From NCBI RefSeq assembly GCF_001510895.1, contig NZ_LPWA01000137.1, positions 1 to 37,342 of the forward strand: DNA of 37,342 nucleotides, read 5' to 3'. This document shows, piece by piece, positions 26,145-34,597 of the stretch. The notes beneath the pieces are model-generated. The model was not told the origin of the DNA. It did not search any database and saw nothing but the letters and a program-made list of their open reading frames with translations. Origin of the DNA: Mesorhizobium loti (lineage in GTDB: Bacteria > Pseudomonadota > Alphaproteobacteria > Rhizobiales > Rhizobiaceae). Numbering within the stretch: the first letter of the stretch is position 1; the number at the start of each line of letters is the position of its first letter. The translations under genes and the position numbers were made by a program.

Positions 26145-26941
26145 CAGCGTGGCTCCATCGTCTGGCCGCCGCGCGGGTTCGGAAGCCCGGCATTGAAGAA
26201 CCGCTCGCGGCGCAGCTGCGCGAGATCCTTGTCGGCCTGCTCCGATTGATACCAGGTGCCCATCATGGTGGTTTGCTGGGCGACCAGCGCGCGCAGCTTC
26301 TGGGCCTGGGCGACCTGCTCGGCCGCGATCTCGTGACCGACCTGAAGCGCTTTCATCTGGCCGTCGGCCGATTCCGACATGCTTCGAAGCTGGCTCATGG
26401 TAGATTCCTCGGACGAGAGTTGCTCGGCCGTTAGCCCGGCGGCCTTCAGAGCGCCGCCGATCGTGTCGCGGTTGGTCGTCGACCAGTTCTCGTATTGGGA
26501 GGCGAAAGTCTCGCCGTCGGCGAGCCCGGTCTTGAAGTCGGCGTAGCTCTGGAAGCGCTGCCTCAGCACATCGTCGGCGTTGGACATGGAGAACGCGATC
26601 CCCTGCCCTTGCGCGACAAGGGTGCGCAGCCGGTTGAGGTCGTTCTCCACCTGGCTCCAGGTGTGGAACGGCAACTGCGCCGTGTTCTGCAGCATGTTCT
26701 CGTACATGCGGATCTGGTTCTGGATCTGCTCTGCCAGTTGCGAGATCTGCGTGATCTGGTTGTTGATCTGCTCGGTCGACTTGCCGACCAGTGAGACCAG
26801 CTCGCCATTGTTGAGGAGTTGCGTCCATTCCGTCGCATTGCCGGTGGCAGCACCTGCGAATACGGCTTGCGGAGAAACCGGCGCCGCCGCGAGCGTGACC
26901 AGGAGTCCGGCGCTAAGGAGCCTGAAGGAGCGTTTCGGCAT
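26141..26941 (-). CDS. trbJ: TrbJ, conjugal transfer protein (VirB5 family)
   Basis: Secreted pilus-associated protein, 266 aa. A signal peptide of about 28 residues (MPKRSFRLL, then LLVTLAAAPVSPQAVFAGA) precedes a largely helical, Gln-rich body (INNQITQISQLAEQIQNQIR, then a region like LRALVAQQTTMMGTWYQSEQ), as expected for TrbJ/VirB5 coiled coils. The ATG at 26941 lies inside the end of trbE (29-nt overlap). The stop overlaps the trbK start. Confidence 0.93.
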   Translation of the reverse strand: MPKRSFRLLSAGLLVTLAAAPVSPQAVFAGAATGNATEWTQLLNNGELVSLVGKSTEQINNQITQISQLAEQIQNQIRMYENMLQNTAQLPFHTWSQVENDLNRLRTLVAQGQGIAFSMSNADDVLRQRFQSYADFKTGLADGETFASQYENWSTTNRDTIGGALKAAGLTAEQLSSEESTMSQLRSMSESADGQMKALQVGHEIAAEQVAQAQKLRALVAQQTTMMGTWYQSEQADKDLAQLRRERFFNAGLPNPRGGQTMEPRW

Positions 26942-29368
26942 CGCTAAATCCTCTCTGCTTAAGCCAATGGATGGGCCAGTCGCGGCCATGCTCGGCGCGC
27001 AACACGGCGATCCGTTTCAGGTCGTCCTTGCCGGAGGCGCCGGCGAAGGCGAGCGCCAATGGGCCGAGCGCCATGTCGAACAGGCGCCTGCCGTCCGGAG
27101 AGGCGACATAATATTCGCGCTTGGGCAGTGCGGTCGCGACGATCTCGATCTGCCGTTCGTTGAAGCCGATGCGCTCGTAGAACTCGCGCGTGCCTGGTTC
27201 CCGCGCCGCGCCGTTCGGCAGACAGATCTTGGTCGGGCAGCTCTCCTTCAGCACGTCGATGATGCCGGAGCGCTCCGCGTCGGAGATCGACTGGGTTGCG
27301 AGCACGACGGCGCAGTTGGCCTTGCGCAGAACCTTCAGCCACTCGCGGATCTTGTCCCGAAACACCGGATGGCCGAGCATCAGCCACGCTTCGTCGAGAA
27401 CGATCAGGCTGGGCGCGCCAGTCAGGCGCTTTTCGATCCGCCGAAACAGGTAGGTGAGCACCGGGACGAGGCTGCGCTCGCCGAGGTTCATCAGTTGCTC
27501 GATCTCGAAGGTCTGGAAGGAACCCAGCGACAGGCCGTCAGCTTCGGCATCGAGCAGCTGCCCCATCGGACCGTCGACCGTGTAGTGGTGCAGCGCGTCC
27601 TTAATCTCACGCATCTGCACGCCGCTCACGAAGTCCGACAGCGAGCGCCCGCGCGCCTCCGCCATCAGCGCGACCTGGCGCGAGATTGCATTGCGATAGT
27701 CCGGCGTGACGGCAACGCCCTGGAGGGCAACCAGCATCTCGATCCATTCCGTCGCCCATGCCCGATCGCCGTCCGTCAAGAGATCGGCGAGCGGGCAGAA
27801 GGCGAGCGCGGGCGCACCGTCTGCCTCCCCTTCCCCGATCTCGTAATGATCGCCGCCGATCGCGAGCGTTAGCGGCTGCATGGAGCGGCCCTTGTCGAAG
27901 ACGAAGATCTGCGCGCCGGCGTAACGTCGGAATTGTGCGGCGATCAGCGCCAAGAGCGTCGACTTGCCCGAGCCCGTCGGGCCGAAGATCAGAGTGTGGC
28001 CGACGTCGTCGACGTGCAGGTTGAGCCGAAACGGCGTCGATCCCGACGCGACCTGCATGAGCGGAGGCGATCCCGGCGGATAGAAGGGGCAGGGCGCGGT
28101 CGGTGAGCCCGACCAAACGGAATTCAGCGGGATCAAATCGGCGAGGTTGCGGGTGTTGACCAGCGGCTCGCGGATGTTAGCGTACCAGTTGCCGGGGAGA
28201 CTGCCGAGAAATGCCTCGGTCGCATTCAGCGTCTCGATGCGTGCGCCGAAGCCCTCGGCCTGGATCAGCCGGCGCACGGCTTCTGCCTTCTCGCGCAGCC
28301 GCTCCTGGTCCTCGTCGAACAGGACGATGACGGGCGTGTAATAGCCGTAGGCGACGAGTTGCGACGACGCCTGCGCGATCGCGTCCTCGGTTTCCGCCAC
28401 CATCAGCATGGCGTCCTGATCGACCGAGCGGCTCTGCGTCTGGAAGAGCTGGTCGAAGAAGGGCCGGACCTTTTGCTGCCACTTCTTGCGGGTGCGCTCC
28501 AGTCGCGCCCGGGCTTCCTGGTCGTCGAGGAACATAAAGCGACTCGACCAGCGATAGGTGAGCGGCATGAGGTCGAGTGCGTTCAAGATGCCCGGCCAGC
28601 TTTCGGCCGGGAAACCGTCGATCCCGACCACAGCGAGATAGCGGTTCTCGACCATCGGCGTGAGCCCGTGGTTGAACTCGGCCGTAGCCAGCCAGTCGAG
28701 ATACATCGGTATCTCCGGCAGGCGGACCGGATGGTTCTCGCCGGTGATGCAGAAGCGGATGAACTGGAATAGCTCGTCATAGCGCGCGGTACGCAATCCG
28801 CCCTTCTCCTCGACTTCCTGCGTGACCATCCGGCGGATGGTGACGACATTGGCGAGATATTGCTCGACCTCGCGGATCGAGGTCTGGAAGTTCTCGAGCA
28901 CCGTGTCGGCGTAGCGGGCGGTCCGGCTCTCACTGTCGGCATAGACGTATCGGGCGACGCCCGACCGCCGCCGCTCGGGCGGGCGCCAGGTCAGGATCAG
29001 CGCATGGCGGCTCTCGAAATGCCCCTTCTCCTTCTCGAATCGCTCGCGGCGTTCCTCGTCGATCGCGCGGGTCACCGGATCGGGGAAATTGCAGTCCTCG
29101 CGCGCTGGATAGTCCGACGTCGCGACGCGGACCGCCTCGACCTGGATGATCCAGCCCGAGCCGAGGCGCGACAGGACGGCGTTGATCTGGCGCGAGACCT
29201 CGTTGCGCTCGGCGTCGGTCGAACTCTCCGAGTCTGGCCCGGCGAAATACCAGGCGCCATCAGCGCGCCGTCCTTCAGCAGGATCACGCCGTTGGCGACG
29301 ATTCCCGCATAGGGCACGAGGTCCGAGAACGACGGCACAGGATGGCGGAAGGAGCGCAGCGCGACCAT
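26913..29368 (-). pseudogene. trbE: TrbE conjugal transfer ATPase (VirB4 family), one frameshift near the 5' end
   Basis: Energises mating-pair formation at the inner membrane. Rejoined it has about 818 aa, the usual TrbE length. From the ATG at 29368 (MVALRSFRHPVPSFSDLVPY) the frame is good to KDGALMA, then breaks at 29254/29255; adding one base restores WYFAGPDSESS and DAERNEVSRQI. The long remaining frame holds Walker A (FGPTGSGKSTLLALIAAQF), Walker B (LIVLDEAWLMLG) and ATQSISD near the C-terminus. As written, translation from the proper start ends early. A start inside could yield a shorter protein that keeps the ATPase domain. Confidence 0.88.
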
Positions 29369-29378
29369 TACGATGTCC

Positions 29379-29672
29379 TCAGCGCCAGGGGGTCGAGGTT
29401 GCGCGGTAGCTCGCTCGGTAGCGGATGTGCCGGGCATAGACGCTCCGCATCATCGGATCGGTCTTGGCCATCATCCGAAGTGCGGCAACGATCACGATCC
29501 AGATCGCGATCCCGAACAGGGCGGCGTACCAGGTCAGCACCACGAAGATCAGGATGACGGCTGCCAGCCCCGTCAGCAGGACCAGTTCCCGGTCGGCACC
29601 GAGCAGCAGGTTCGGCCGCGACAGCGCCCGATGGATGCGTGAGCGGACGAGGCCCGCGCCTTGCTCAGCCAT
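29379..29672 (-). CDS. trbD: TrbD, conjugal transfer membrane protein (VirB3 family)
   Basis: Small inner-membrane protein, 97 aa, with two adjacent membrane segments (LVLLTGLAAVILIFVVLTWY and AALFGIAIWIVIVAALRMM) and the family's N-terminal IHRALSRPNLLLGADREL. The ATG at 29672 overlaps the trbC stop. It is intact although its neighbours on both sides carry frame breaks. Confidence 0.93.
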   Translation of the reverse strand: MAEQGAGLVRSRIHRALSRPNLLLGADRELVLLTGLAAVILIFVVLTWYAALFGIAIWIVIVAALRMMAKTDPMMRSVYARHIRYRASYRATSTPWR

Positions 29673-30041
29673 TGATGCTGCCCCCAGCGCTTGCCCGCGG
29701 CGCCTCGCCGGCGACATCGCCGATCGAGGCGCCGCTCGCGCCGAACAGGCCTACGATCTGCGTGGCGCCGAGGAGGATGCCGGCCACCAGCACGACGTAC
29801 ATGAGCCTGCGGGCAAAGTCGTTGAGCTCGCCGCCGAAGATCAGCATGCCGCCGGCGATCGCGACGGCCGCCAGCGCGATGAAGCCGGCCACCGGCCCGG
29901 TGATTGACTGCTGGACCTGCTGGAGCGGCGCTTCCCAGGGAAGACCGCCGCCACCGCCGGCGAAAGCCGGTGCGGCGAGAGCGGTGCAAAAGACCAGGCG
30001 ACCGCCGCGGCGGCCACCGAAGAAGAAACGCTAGGCCGCAT
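29665..30041 (-). pseudogene. trbC: TrbC prepilin (VirB2 family), one frameshift
   Basis: Pilus subunit precursor; about 125 aa when rejoined. The ATG at 30041 overlaps the trbB stop. The first frame gives MRPSVSSSVAAAAVAWSFA, a signal-peptide start. One added base near 29984 continues as TALAAPAFAGGGGGLPWEAP, then LQQVQQSITGPVAGFIALA, the classic TrbC sequence with signal cleavage after AFA. Two membrane helices follow (GFIALAAVAIAGGMLIFG and LMYVVLVAGILLGATQIVGL). Without that base the protein runs into an unrelated Arg/Ser-rich frame. Confidence 0.82.
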
Positions 30042-31001
30042 GGCTGTCCTCGTCGATCTGGGAATAGGCTTCGGTTTCGTAGCGGGAGCCGTTGAAGCTC
30101 TCGACATGGATGACGTCGCGCACCCGCCGGCCTCGCCCGCATCGCTCAATCGATACGATCAGGTCGACGGCCTCGCCGATCACTTCGCGCATAGGCTGGT
30201 GGCTGACCTCGGCGGTGAGCTGTTCGAGGCGGCGGAGCGCCGAAATGGCGCTGTTCGAATGGATGGTCGTGACACCGCCGGGATGTCCGGTGTTCCAGGC
30301 TTTCAACAGCGTGAGGGCCGCGCCGTCGCGGACCTCGCCGACGATGATGCGATCGGGCCTCAGCGCATGGTGCTCTTGAGCAGCCGCGCCATGTCGATGG
30401 CATCGCTCGTATGCAGTGCGACGGCGTTCTCCGCGACGCAGCGGATCTCGGAGGTGTCTTCCAGGATCACGATGCGGTCGTCCGGTGCTGCCTCGACGAT
30501 CTCCGAAATGACGGCATTGGCGAGCGTGGTCTTGCCCGATCCGGTTCCTCCGGAGATGACGATGTTGAGCCGAGACGCGATCGCGTTGCGGACGACGTCC
30601 GCCTGCTGCCTGGTCATCACCTTCGACTTCACATAGTCGTCCAGCGGGATCAGCCGCGATGCACGCCGGCGGATCGAGAAGGTCGGCCGGGAGACGACGG
30701 GGGGAAGCAGTCCCTCGAAGCGATGTCCGCCGATCGGCAACTCGCCGCTGATGATCGGCTGCTCGTCGTCGGCTTCCGACTGCAGCGCATGGGCTACGCT
30801 GCCAATGACGATCTCGGCCGCCGCCGCCGTCATCTCGCCCGCGGCGGCGATCCCGTGCCCGAGCCGTTCGATGAAGAGCCGGCCATCGGGATTGAGCATG
30901 ATCTCGACGACGGTCGCGTCGTCGAGCGCGAAGCAGAGTTCGTCGCCGAGCGCGTCCTGCAGCTTGCGCACGAGGCGCGGATGCGAGCGGAGCTGGACCA
31001 T
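30031..31001 (-). pseudogene. trbB: TrbB conjugal transfer ATPase (VirB11 family), one frameshift
   Basis: Hexameric secretion ATPase, about 323 aa when rejoined, the normal length. From the ATG at 31001 it has the N-domain (VVEIMLNPDGRLFIERLG), Walker A (ISGGTGSGKTTLANAVI) and the Asp box (IVILEDTSEI). It stops at LLKSTMR (TGA, near 30361). One extra C there gives CGC CTG and restores LRPDRIIVGEVRDGAALTLL, then the His box GHPGGVTTIHSNSA and the C-terminus to 30031. As written, the product lacks Walker B and the His box and would be inactive. Confidence 0.88.
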
Positions 31002-31014
31002 TGCGCCGTCCCCG

Positions 31015-31632
31015 TCAGGCCGCACGGAAAAGTGGACGATGGAGCGGTGCGTAGTTTGCGGGGCGCACCCGTTCGAAGCTCTCCCAGTTCGCCGGCAGCA
31101 GGCCGGCGACTGCCATCGTGTTGCCAATGGGTCGCGGCTCGCCGATGCGCGCCATCGGCCAGCCCGCGCGTTTCAGGATGCGCTCGAAGCGAATGTCGGT
31201 GCCGGTAACGATTTCGCTGTAGCCCTGCCCCATCGACCATTCGATGATTGCGGCGAACATGGTGAGCGTCACCTCGTGCAGCATGCCCCTTCCCGCCTCC
31301 AGTGAAGTGTCGACACAGAACCGGGAGCTTTCCACCATCGCGCGGTGCGGCCGGAGCAGCCCGGTCTCCTCAAGGTCGGGGAACAGCGCCGACATCATCA
31401 TCGGACCTGTGGCAGGCAGCAGGCGCGCGCATCCCACAACTTCCCGGGCCCGTGTCACCGCCAGGATGTAGGTAGGGTGGCACGCGTCGAACTGGTCGAC
31501 CTCCCTGCCCTGTCTGACCTCGACATCCCATTCGAGGCGCCCCCGGAAGATTCGGGCACGCAGCCGATGCATCGCATCTAGAAGCGCCGCGGCGCGGTGA
31601 TACTCCGCCGGCGATATGGAAATTGCTTGCAT
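31015..31632 (-). CDS. traI: TraI, LuxI-type acyl-homoserine lactone synthase
   Basis: Makes the acyl-homoserine lactone bound by TraR. It has 205 aa from the ATG at 31632, 8 nt after GGAG. LuxI-family text is clear: MHRLRARIFRGRLEWDV, DQFDACHPTYILAV, VGCARLLPATGP, VESSRFCVDTSL and the C-terminal EIVTGTDIRFERILKRAGWP. It closely follows Agrobacterium TraI. It is the first gene of the trb operon, and its stop lies 14 bp past the trbB start, so the two genes overlap. The acyl chain made cannot be read from the sequence; Ti TraI makes the 3-oxo-C8 form. Confidence 0.95.
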   Translation of the reverse strand: MQAISISPAEYHRAAALLDAMHRLRARIFRGRLEWDVEVRQGREVDQFDACHPTYILAVTRAREVVGCARLLPATGPMMMSALFPDLEETGLLRPHRAMVESSRFCVDTSLEAGRGMLHEVTLTMFAAIIEWSMGQGYSEIVTGTDIRFERILKRAGWPMARIGEPRPIGNTMAVAGLLPANWESFERVRPANYAPLHRPLFRAA

Positions 31633-31716
31633 TCGCTGCGCTCCAGATCGTTGAAACTGGACCGCAAAAGGCATGATTTGGAACGATGCGGCGACTAGTG
31701 AAAATATGAGTGATTC

Positions 31717-31735
31717 TGGTGCAGTGGTGCCACAT
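31717..31735. promoter_or_regulatory. Possible tra box (TraR binding site)
   Basis: TGGTGCAGTGGTGCCACAT is an imperfect dyad. Its left half matches 6 of 8 bases of the Ti tra-box half ATGTGCAG. The spacing is 19 instead of 18 bp. It lies about 85-100 bp upstream of traI, as expected for a TraR-activated promoter. Confidence 0.4.
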
Positions 31736-31894
31736 GGCTTCCGGGCGCGCTAAAGCAGCCTCCAATAGCCTTTCGAGCCCTAGTATAAGTATGAGTGGCT
31801 GGTGCTCGAAGCGCACGCCCGACATCTTCGTAAGCTGTTGAAACGGCAGAGAAAAGCCTGGGCCTAAGCGGCAATGCGCGTGCTGGGGTCGCTG

Positions 31895-31908
31895 GCATCT
31901 TAAGATGC
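31895..31908. promoter_or_regulatory. Perfect 14-bp palindrome upstream of repA, candidate RepA operator
   Basis: GCATCTTAAGATGC is a perfect palindrome about 90 bp before repA and just upstream of a possible promoter. RepA proteins of repABC plasmids repress their own operon through operators in this position. Confidence 0.5.
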
Positions 31909-31998
31909 TGTTAACCTTAACTCTCTTGTCGATTTGGTAGAATCGTGCCTTAACTCCAGACGGAAATAACGCGTCTTACGCGAATAAACCGTCTTGGG

Positions 31999-33221
31999 AT
32001 GAGGGTGATTGTGGGTTCCGCCTTACTAGTAGACGATTCTGAGATCACATCCGAGCGCATCGGGAGACGCGCAGAGGCGCTTTCGGCTCGTCTCCGGGCC
32101 GCTGGCGAGCGCGCATTTCCACCAACAGCGCAGAAGTTTCTGCGATCGTTTACCTCGGGCGAGGTCGCGCAGATAGTCGGTGTCTCTGACGGATACCTGC
32201 GACAATTGTCGCTGGATGGGCTTGGTCCCTCCCCCGACTTGAGCCCGGGCGGGCGCCGGTCCTACACGCTCGAGCAAGTAAACCAGCTCCGAGCCTATCT
32301 CGCCGAAGCGCGGCCTAAGGAGTCACTGAAGTTCTGGCCTCGCCGGCGGGCTGGCGAGAAACTTCAGATCATCACCGTAGCAAACTTCAAAGGAGGATCG
32401 GCCAAGACGACCACGTCGCTGTATCTCGCCCAGGGCCTCGCCCTGCAGGGTTACCGCGTGCTGGCGATCGACCTTGATCCGCAGGCGTCTCTCTCCACCA
32501 TGTTCGGCTACCAGCCCGAGTTCGACATCCCTGAGAATGCCACGCTTTACGGTGCCATTCGCTACGACGAAGATCGCGTATCCATGAAAGACGTCATCCG
32601 GCCCACCTATTTTTCGGGTGTGAGCATCGTGCCGGGCAACCTCGAACTGATGGAGTTTGAGCACCAGACGCCTCGGCACATCATGGCGAGTAAGGCTCGG
32701 CCGGAAGATCTGTTCTTCCGGCGCGTGGCCGGCGCGATATCGGAGATTGATGATGAGTTCGACGTGGTGGTGATTGATTGTCCGCCGCAGCTTGGCTTCC
32801 TGACCATGGGCGCTCTCAACGCGGCCACCGGTATGGTTGTGACGATTCATCCACAGATGGTTGACGTGGCGTCGATGAGCCAGTTTTTGCTCATGACGTC
32901 GGAACTCGTTTCGGTCATTGAGGAAGCGGGAGGCAAGCTCCACTACGACTTCCTCAAGTTCCTCGTTACGCGGCATGATCCTCGCGACGTTCCCGAGCAG
33001 GAAATCGTAGCTTTACTTAGAGACCTGTTTGGTTCTGACGTGTTTTCGGCGACCGCCTGGAAGTCGACGGCGATTGCCAATGCCGGCCTCACCAAGCAGT
33101 CGCTCTATGAACTGTCGCGAGGCTCGGTCGGGCGCTCGGTTTACGACGCGCGATGGAGTCGATCAATACGGTGAATGAGGAAGCGATCAGCCTTATCAAT
33201 CGTGTTTGGGGCCGGGGATGA
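31999..33221 (+). CDS. repA: RepA, ParA-type partition ATPase, with a frame break in the last 25 codons
   Basis: Plasmid segregation ATPase and operon repressor; about 407 aa when rejoined. The N-terminal HTH region (FTSGEVAQIVGVSDGYLRQL, then GPSPDLSPGGRRSYTL) is followed by the deviant Walker A (FKGGSAKTTTS), the DLDPQASLS motif and VIDCPPQLGF. After SVYD (33147) one base is missing: as written the frame ends at 33174 with ARWSRSIR. One added C gives RAMESINTVNEEAISLINRVWGRG to 33221, the normal RepA end. A GTG at 32011 behind GAGGG is an alternative start. The core ATPase is intact, so a C-terminally altered protein might still work in part. Confidence 0.9.
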
Positions 33222-33255
33222 TGAGCGCTTGGCATAGTCCCATGGCACCTAGTTT

Positions 33256-33271
33256 GTTGGCAGCTGCCAAC
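33256..33271. promoter_or_regulatory. parS partition site 1
   Basis: GTTGGCAGCTGCCAAC is a perfect 16-bp palindrome of the repABC parS type (GTT...AAC), between repA and repB, where RepB binds to drive partition. Confidence 0.85.
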
Positions 33272-33278
33272 AAGGCAT

Positions 33279-33292
33279 CTGGCAGTTGCCAG
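33279..33292. promoter_or_regulatory. Degenerate parS-like site 2
   Basis: CTGGCAGTTGCCAG keeps most of the core of the flanking palindromes but lacks the outer GTT/AAC arms. It may be a weaker RepB site. Confidence 0.55.
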
Positions 33293-33330
33293 GACGTGGA
33301 AGATGCGGCTCAAGCTGCGCTGCGGCGCAT

Positions 33331-33346
33331 GTTGGCAGCTGCCAAC
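33331..33346. promoter_or_regulatory. parS partition site 3
   Basis: An exact copy of the 16-bp palindrome at 33256-33271 (GTTGGCAGCTGCCAAC), 75 bp farther on and 72 bp before repB. Confidence 0.85.
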
Positions 33347-33417
33347 ATTGCACTTCGGCAAGCTAATCCGGATGGCAGGTGCACTAGGCCGCAAAACCGA
33401 ACAGGACGGGCAGTCGG

Positions 33418-34413
33418 ATGAGCAAAAGAACGCAATCAATCCGGTCGATGTTCGCCGCGCCCGAAGAGGCGGCCTCTTTAGATGCTCGTCCGATTGCCCG
33501 CGTCACGTCGGGAGCGGTTCGCTCGCTTAAAGACACGTTTTCGGATGTCGAACGGCAGTATGAGGCGCTCCGCGAGCAGCTCGCCAAAGGCACCGTTGCC
33601 ATCGAACTCGACCCGGAGACGATCGACCCATCGCCGTTCGCCGACCGATTTGAAGAGCAGGACCCAAGCGCCGATGCCTCGCTGACGCAGTCGATCGCCG
33701 AAAGCGGCCAGGAAATCCCGATCCTCGTTCGCGAACATCCGGCCAAACCCGGGCGCTACCAGTCAGCATACGGCCACCGTCGCATTCGAGTGACGCGGGC
33801 CTTAGGCATAAAGATCAAAGCCTATGTTCGGGAGCTGACCGACGAAGATCTCGTTGTTGCGCAGGGAATCGAAAACTCTGGTCGTGAAGATCTCAGTTTC
33901 ATTGAGCGGGCGGCGTTCGCTCTGACGCTGGAAGAGGGAGGCTTCCAGCGCTCCCTCATCCAGTCAGCCCTTTCCGTCGATCGGACTGAGGTCTCAAAGC
34001 TGATTGCTGTCGCTAAGGCGGTTCCTAAGGATCTCCAGCAGGCGATTGGGCGCGCACCCAAAGTTGGCCGCCCTAGATGGCTGGCGCTCGCCGATGCAAT
34101 TGCGGATACCAAGGCACTCGCACGCGTCAGGAAACTCGCGCTGACGGACGGGTTCCTCTCGGCTCATACGAATGATCGGCTTGCGCTGGTCTTGGCCGCG
34201 GCGAAGAAAGTTGAAGGCGTCGGTGCTGCCACTTCGGAACCGGTCAGCATACGGAGTAGCGGCGGAGCGGAGATTGCTCGCGTCGTCCGGTCGGCGAAGC
34301 GATCGCGCATAGAGATCACTGAAGACGCGGAGTTTGTCGACTTTTTAGTCAGCAAACTCCCAGAGCTGCACCGTTCGTACAGGAATGAAAGGAGGAGCGC
34401 CAACCAGGACTAA
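33418..34413 (+). CDS. repB: RepB, ParB-type partition protein
   Basis: Binds parS and works with RepA in plasmid segregation, 331 aa. The N-terminus (MSKRTQSIRSMFA) is typical of RepB. The ParB nuclease-like domain (about 60-150) has QEIPILVREHPAKPGRYQ and YGHRRIRVTRALG, with the GHRR box. An HTH region follows (about 160-200: LSFIERAAFALTLEEGG, then SALSVDRTEVSKLIAVAKAV). It lies between the parS cluster and the ctRNA. No frame damage is seen. Confidence 0.95.
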   Translation: MSKRTQSIRSMFAAPEEAASLDARPIARVTSGAVRSLKDTFSDVERQYEALREQLAKGTVAIELDPETIDPSPFADRFEEQDPSADASLTQSIAESGQEIPILVREHPAKPGRYQSAYGHRRIRVTRALGIKIKAYVRELTDEDLVVAQGIENSGREDLSFIERAAFALTLEEGGFQRSLIQSALSVDRTEVSKLIAVAKAVPKDLQQAIGRAPKVGRPRWLALADAIADTKALARVRKLALTDGFLSAHTNDRLALVLAAAKKVEGVGAATSEPVSIRSSGGAEIARVVRSAKRSRIEITEDAEFVDFLVSKLPELHRSYRNERRSANQD

Positions 34414-34446
34414 TAGCCAGACCCAATCGTATACGAAGCGGCATAG

Positions 34447-34479
34447 AAAAAAGGCCCCCGAAACGAATTCCGGAAGCCC
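34447..34479 (-). terminator. Intrinsic terminator of the ctRNA
   Basis: On the minus strand GGGCTTCCG (34479-34471) pairs with CGGGGGCC (34460-34453), partly by G-U pairs, around a loop of about 10 bases. Six T follow directly. Confidence 0.8.
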
Positions 34480-34497
34480 TTTCTCAATCTTGGCAGG
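34447..34497 (-). ncRNA. Antisense counter-transcribed RNA (ctRNA/RepE type) controlling repC
   Basis: An RNA of about 50 nt is expected on the minus strand from near 34497 to the T-run at 34452-34447. It lies in the repB-repC gap, where repABC plasmids encode an antisense RNA that lowers repC expression and causes incompatibility; known ones are about 50-60 nt. Its own promoter and terminator are both visible and are listed separately. Confidence 0.82.
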
Positions 34498-34502
34498 TTG
34501 AA

Positions 34503-34531
34503 AGAATCGCACTTCCGAGAATCACCGTCAA
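34503..34531 (-). promoter_or_regulatory. Promoter of the ctRNA
   Basis: On the minus strand TTGACG (34531-34526) and GATTCT (34508-34503) are separated by exactly 17 bp, placing the start about 7 bases on, near 34496. Confidence 0.75.
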
Positions 34532-34597
34532 GAGCTTTTCGAGGCTCAGCGCCGTTTCGGCGAGCGGATTTTCTTTGCCTAACAAAGGTAAAGGAAA

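Larger units (their letters stand above)
31633..31998. promoter_or_regulatory. Divergent control region between traI and repA
   Basis: 366 bp without a gene. It should hold the promoters of the traI-trb operon (left) and repABC operon (right), which in Ti plasmids are both activated by TraR. Visible parts are the tra-box-like site at 31717-31735, the palindrome at 31895-31908 and a possible repA promoter (CTTAAC at 31916-31921, TAGAAT at 31938-31943). Confidence 0.6.

Noticed and set aside
26580..27872. Plus-strand frame of about 430 codons opposite trbJ and trbE
   Set aside because: Antisense shadow; trbJ and trbE are certain on the other strand.
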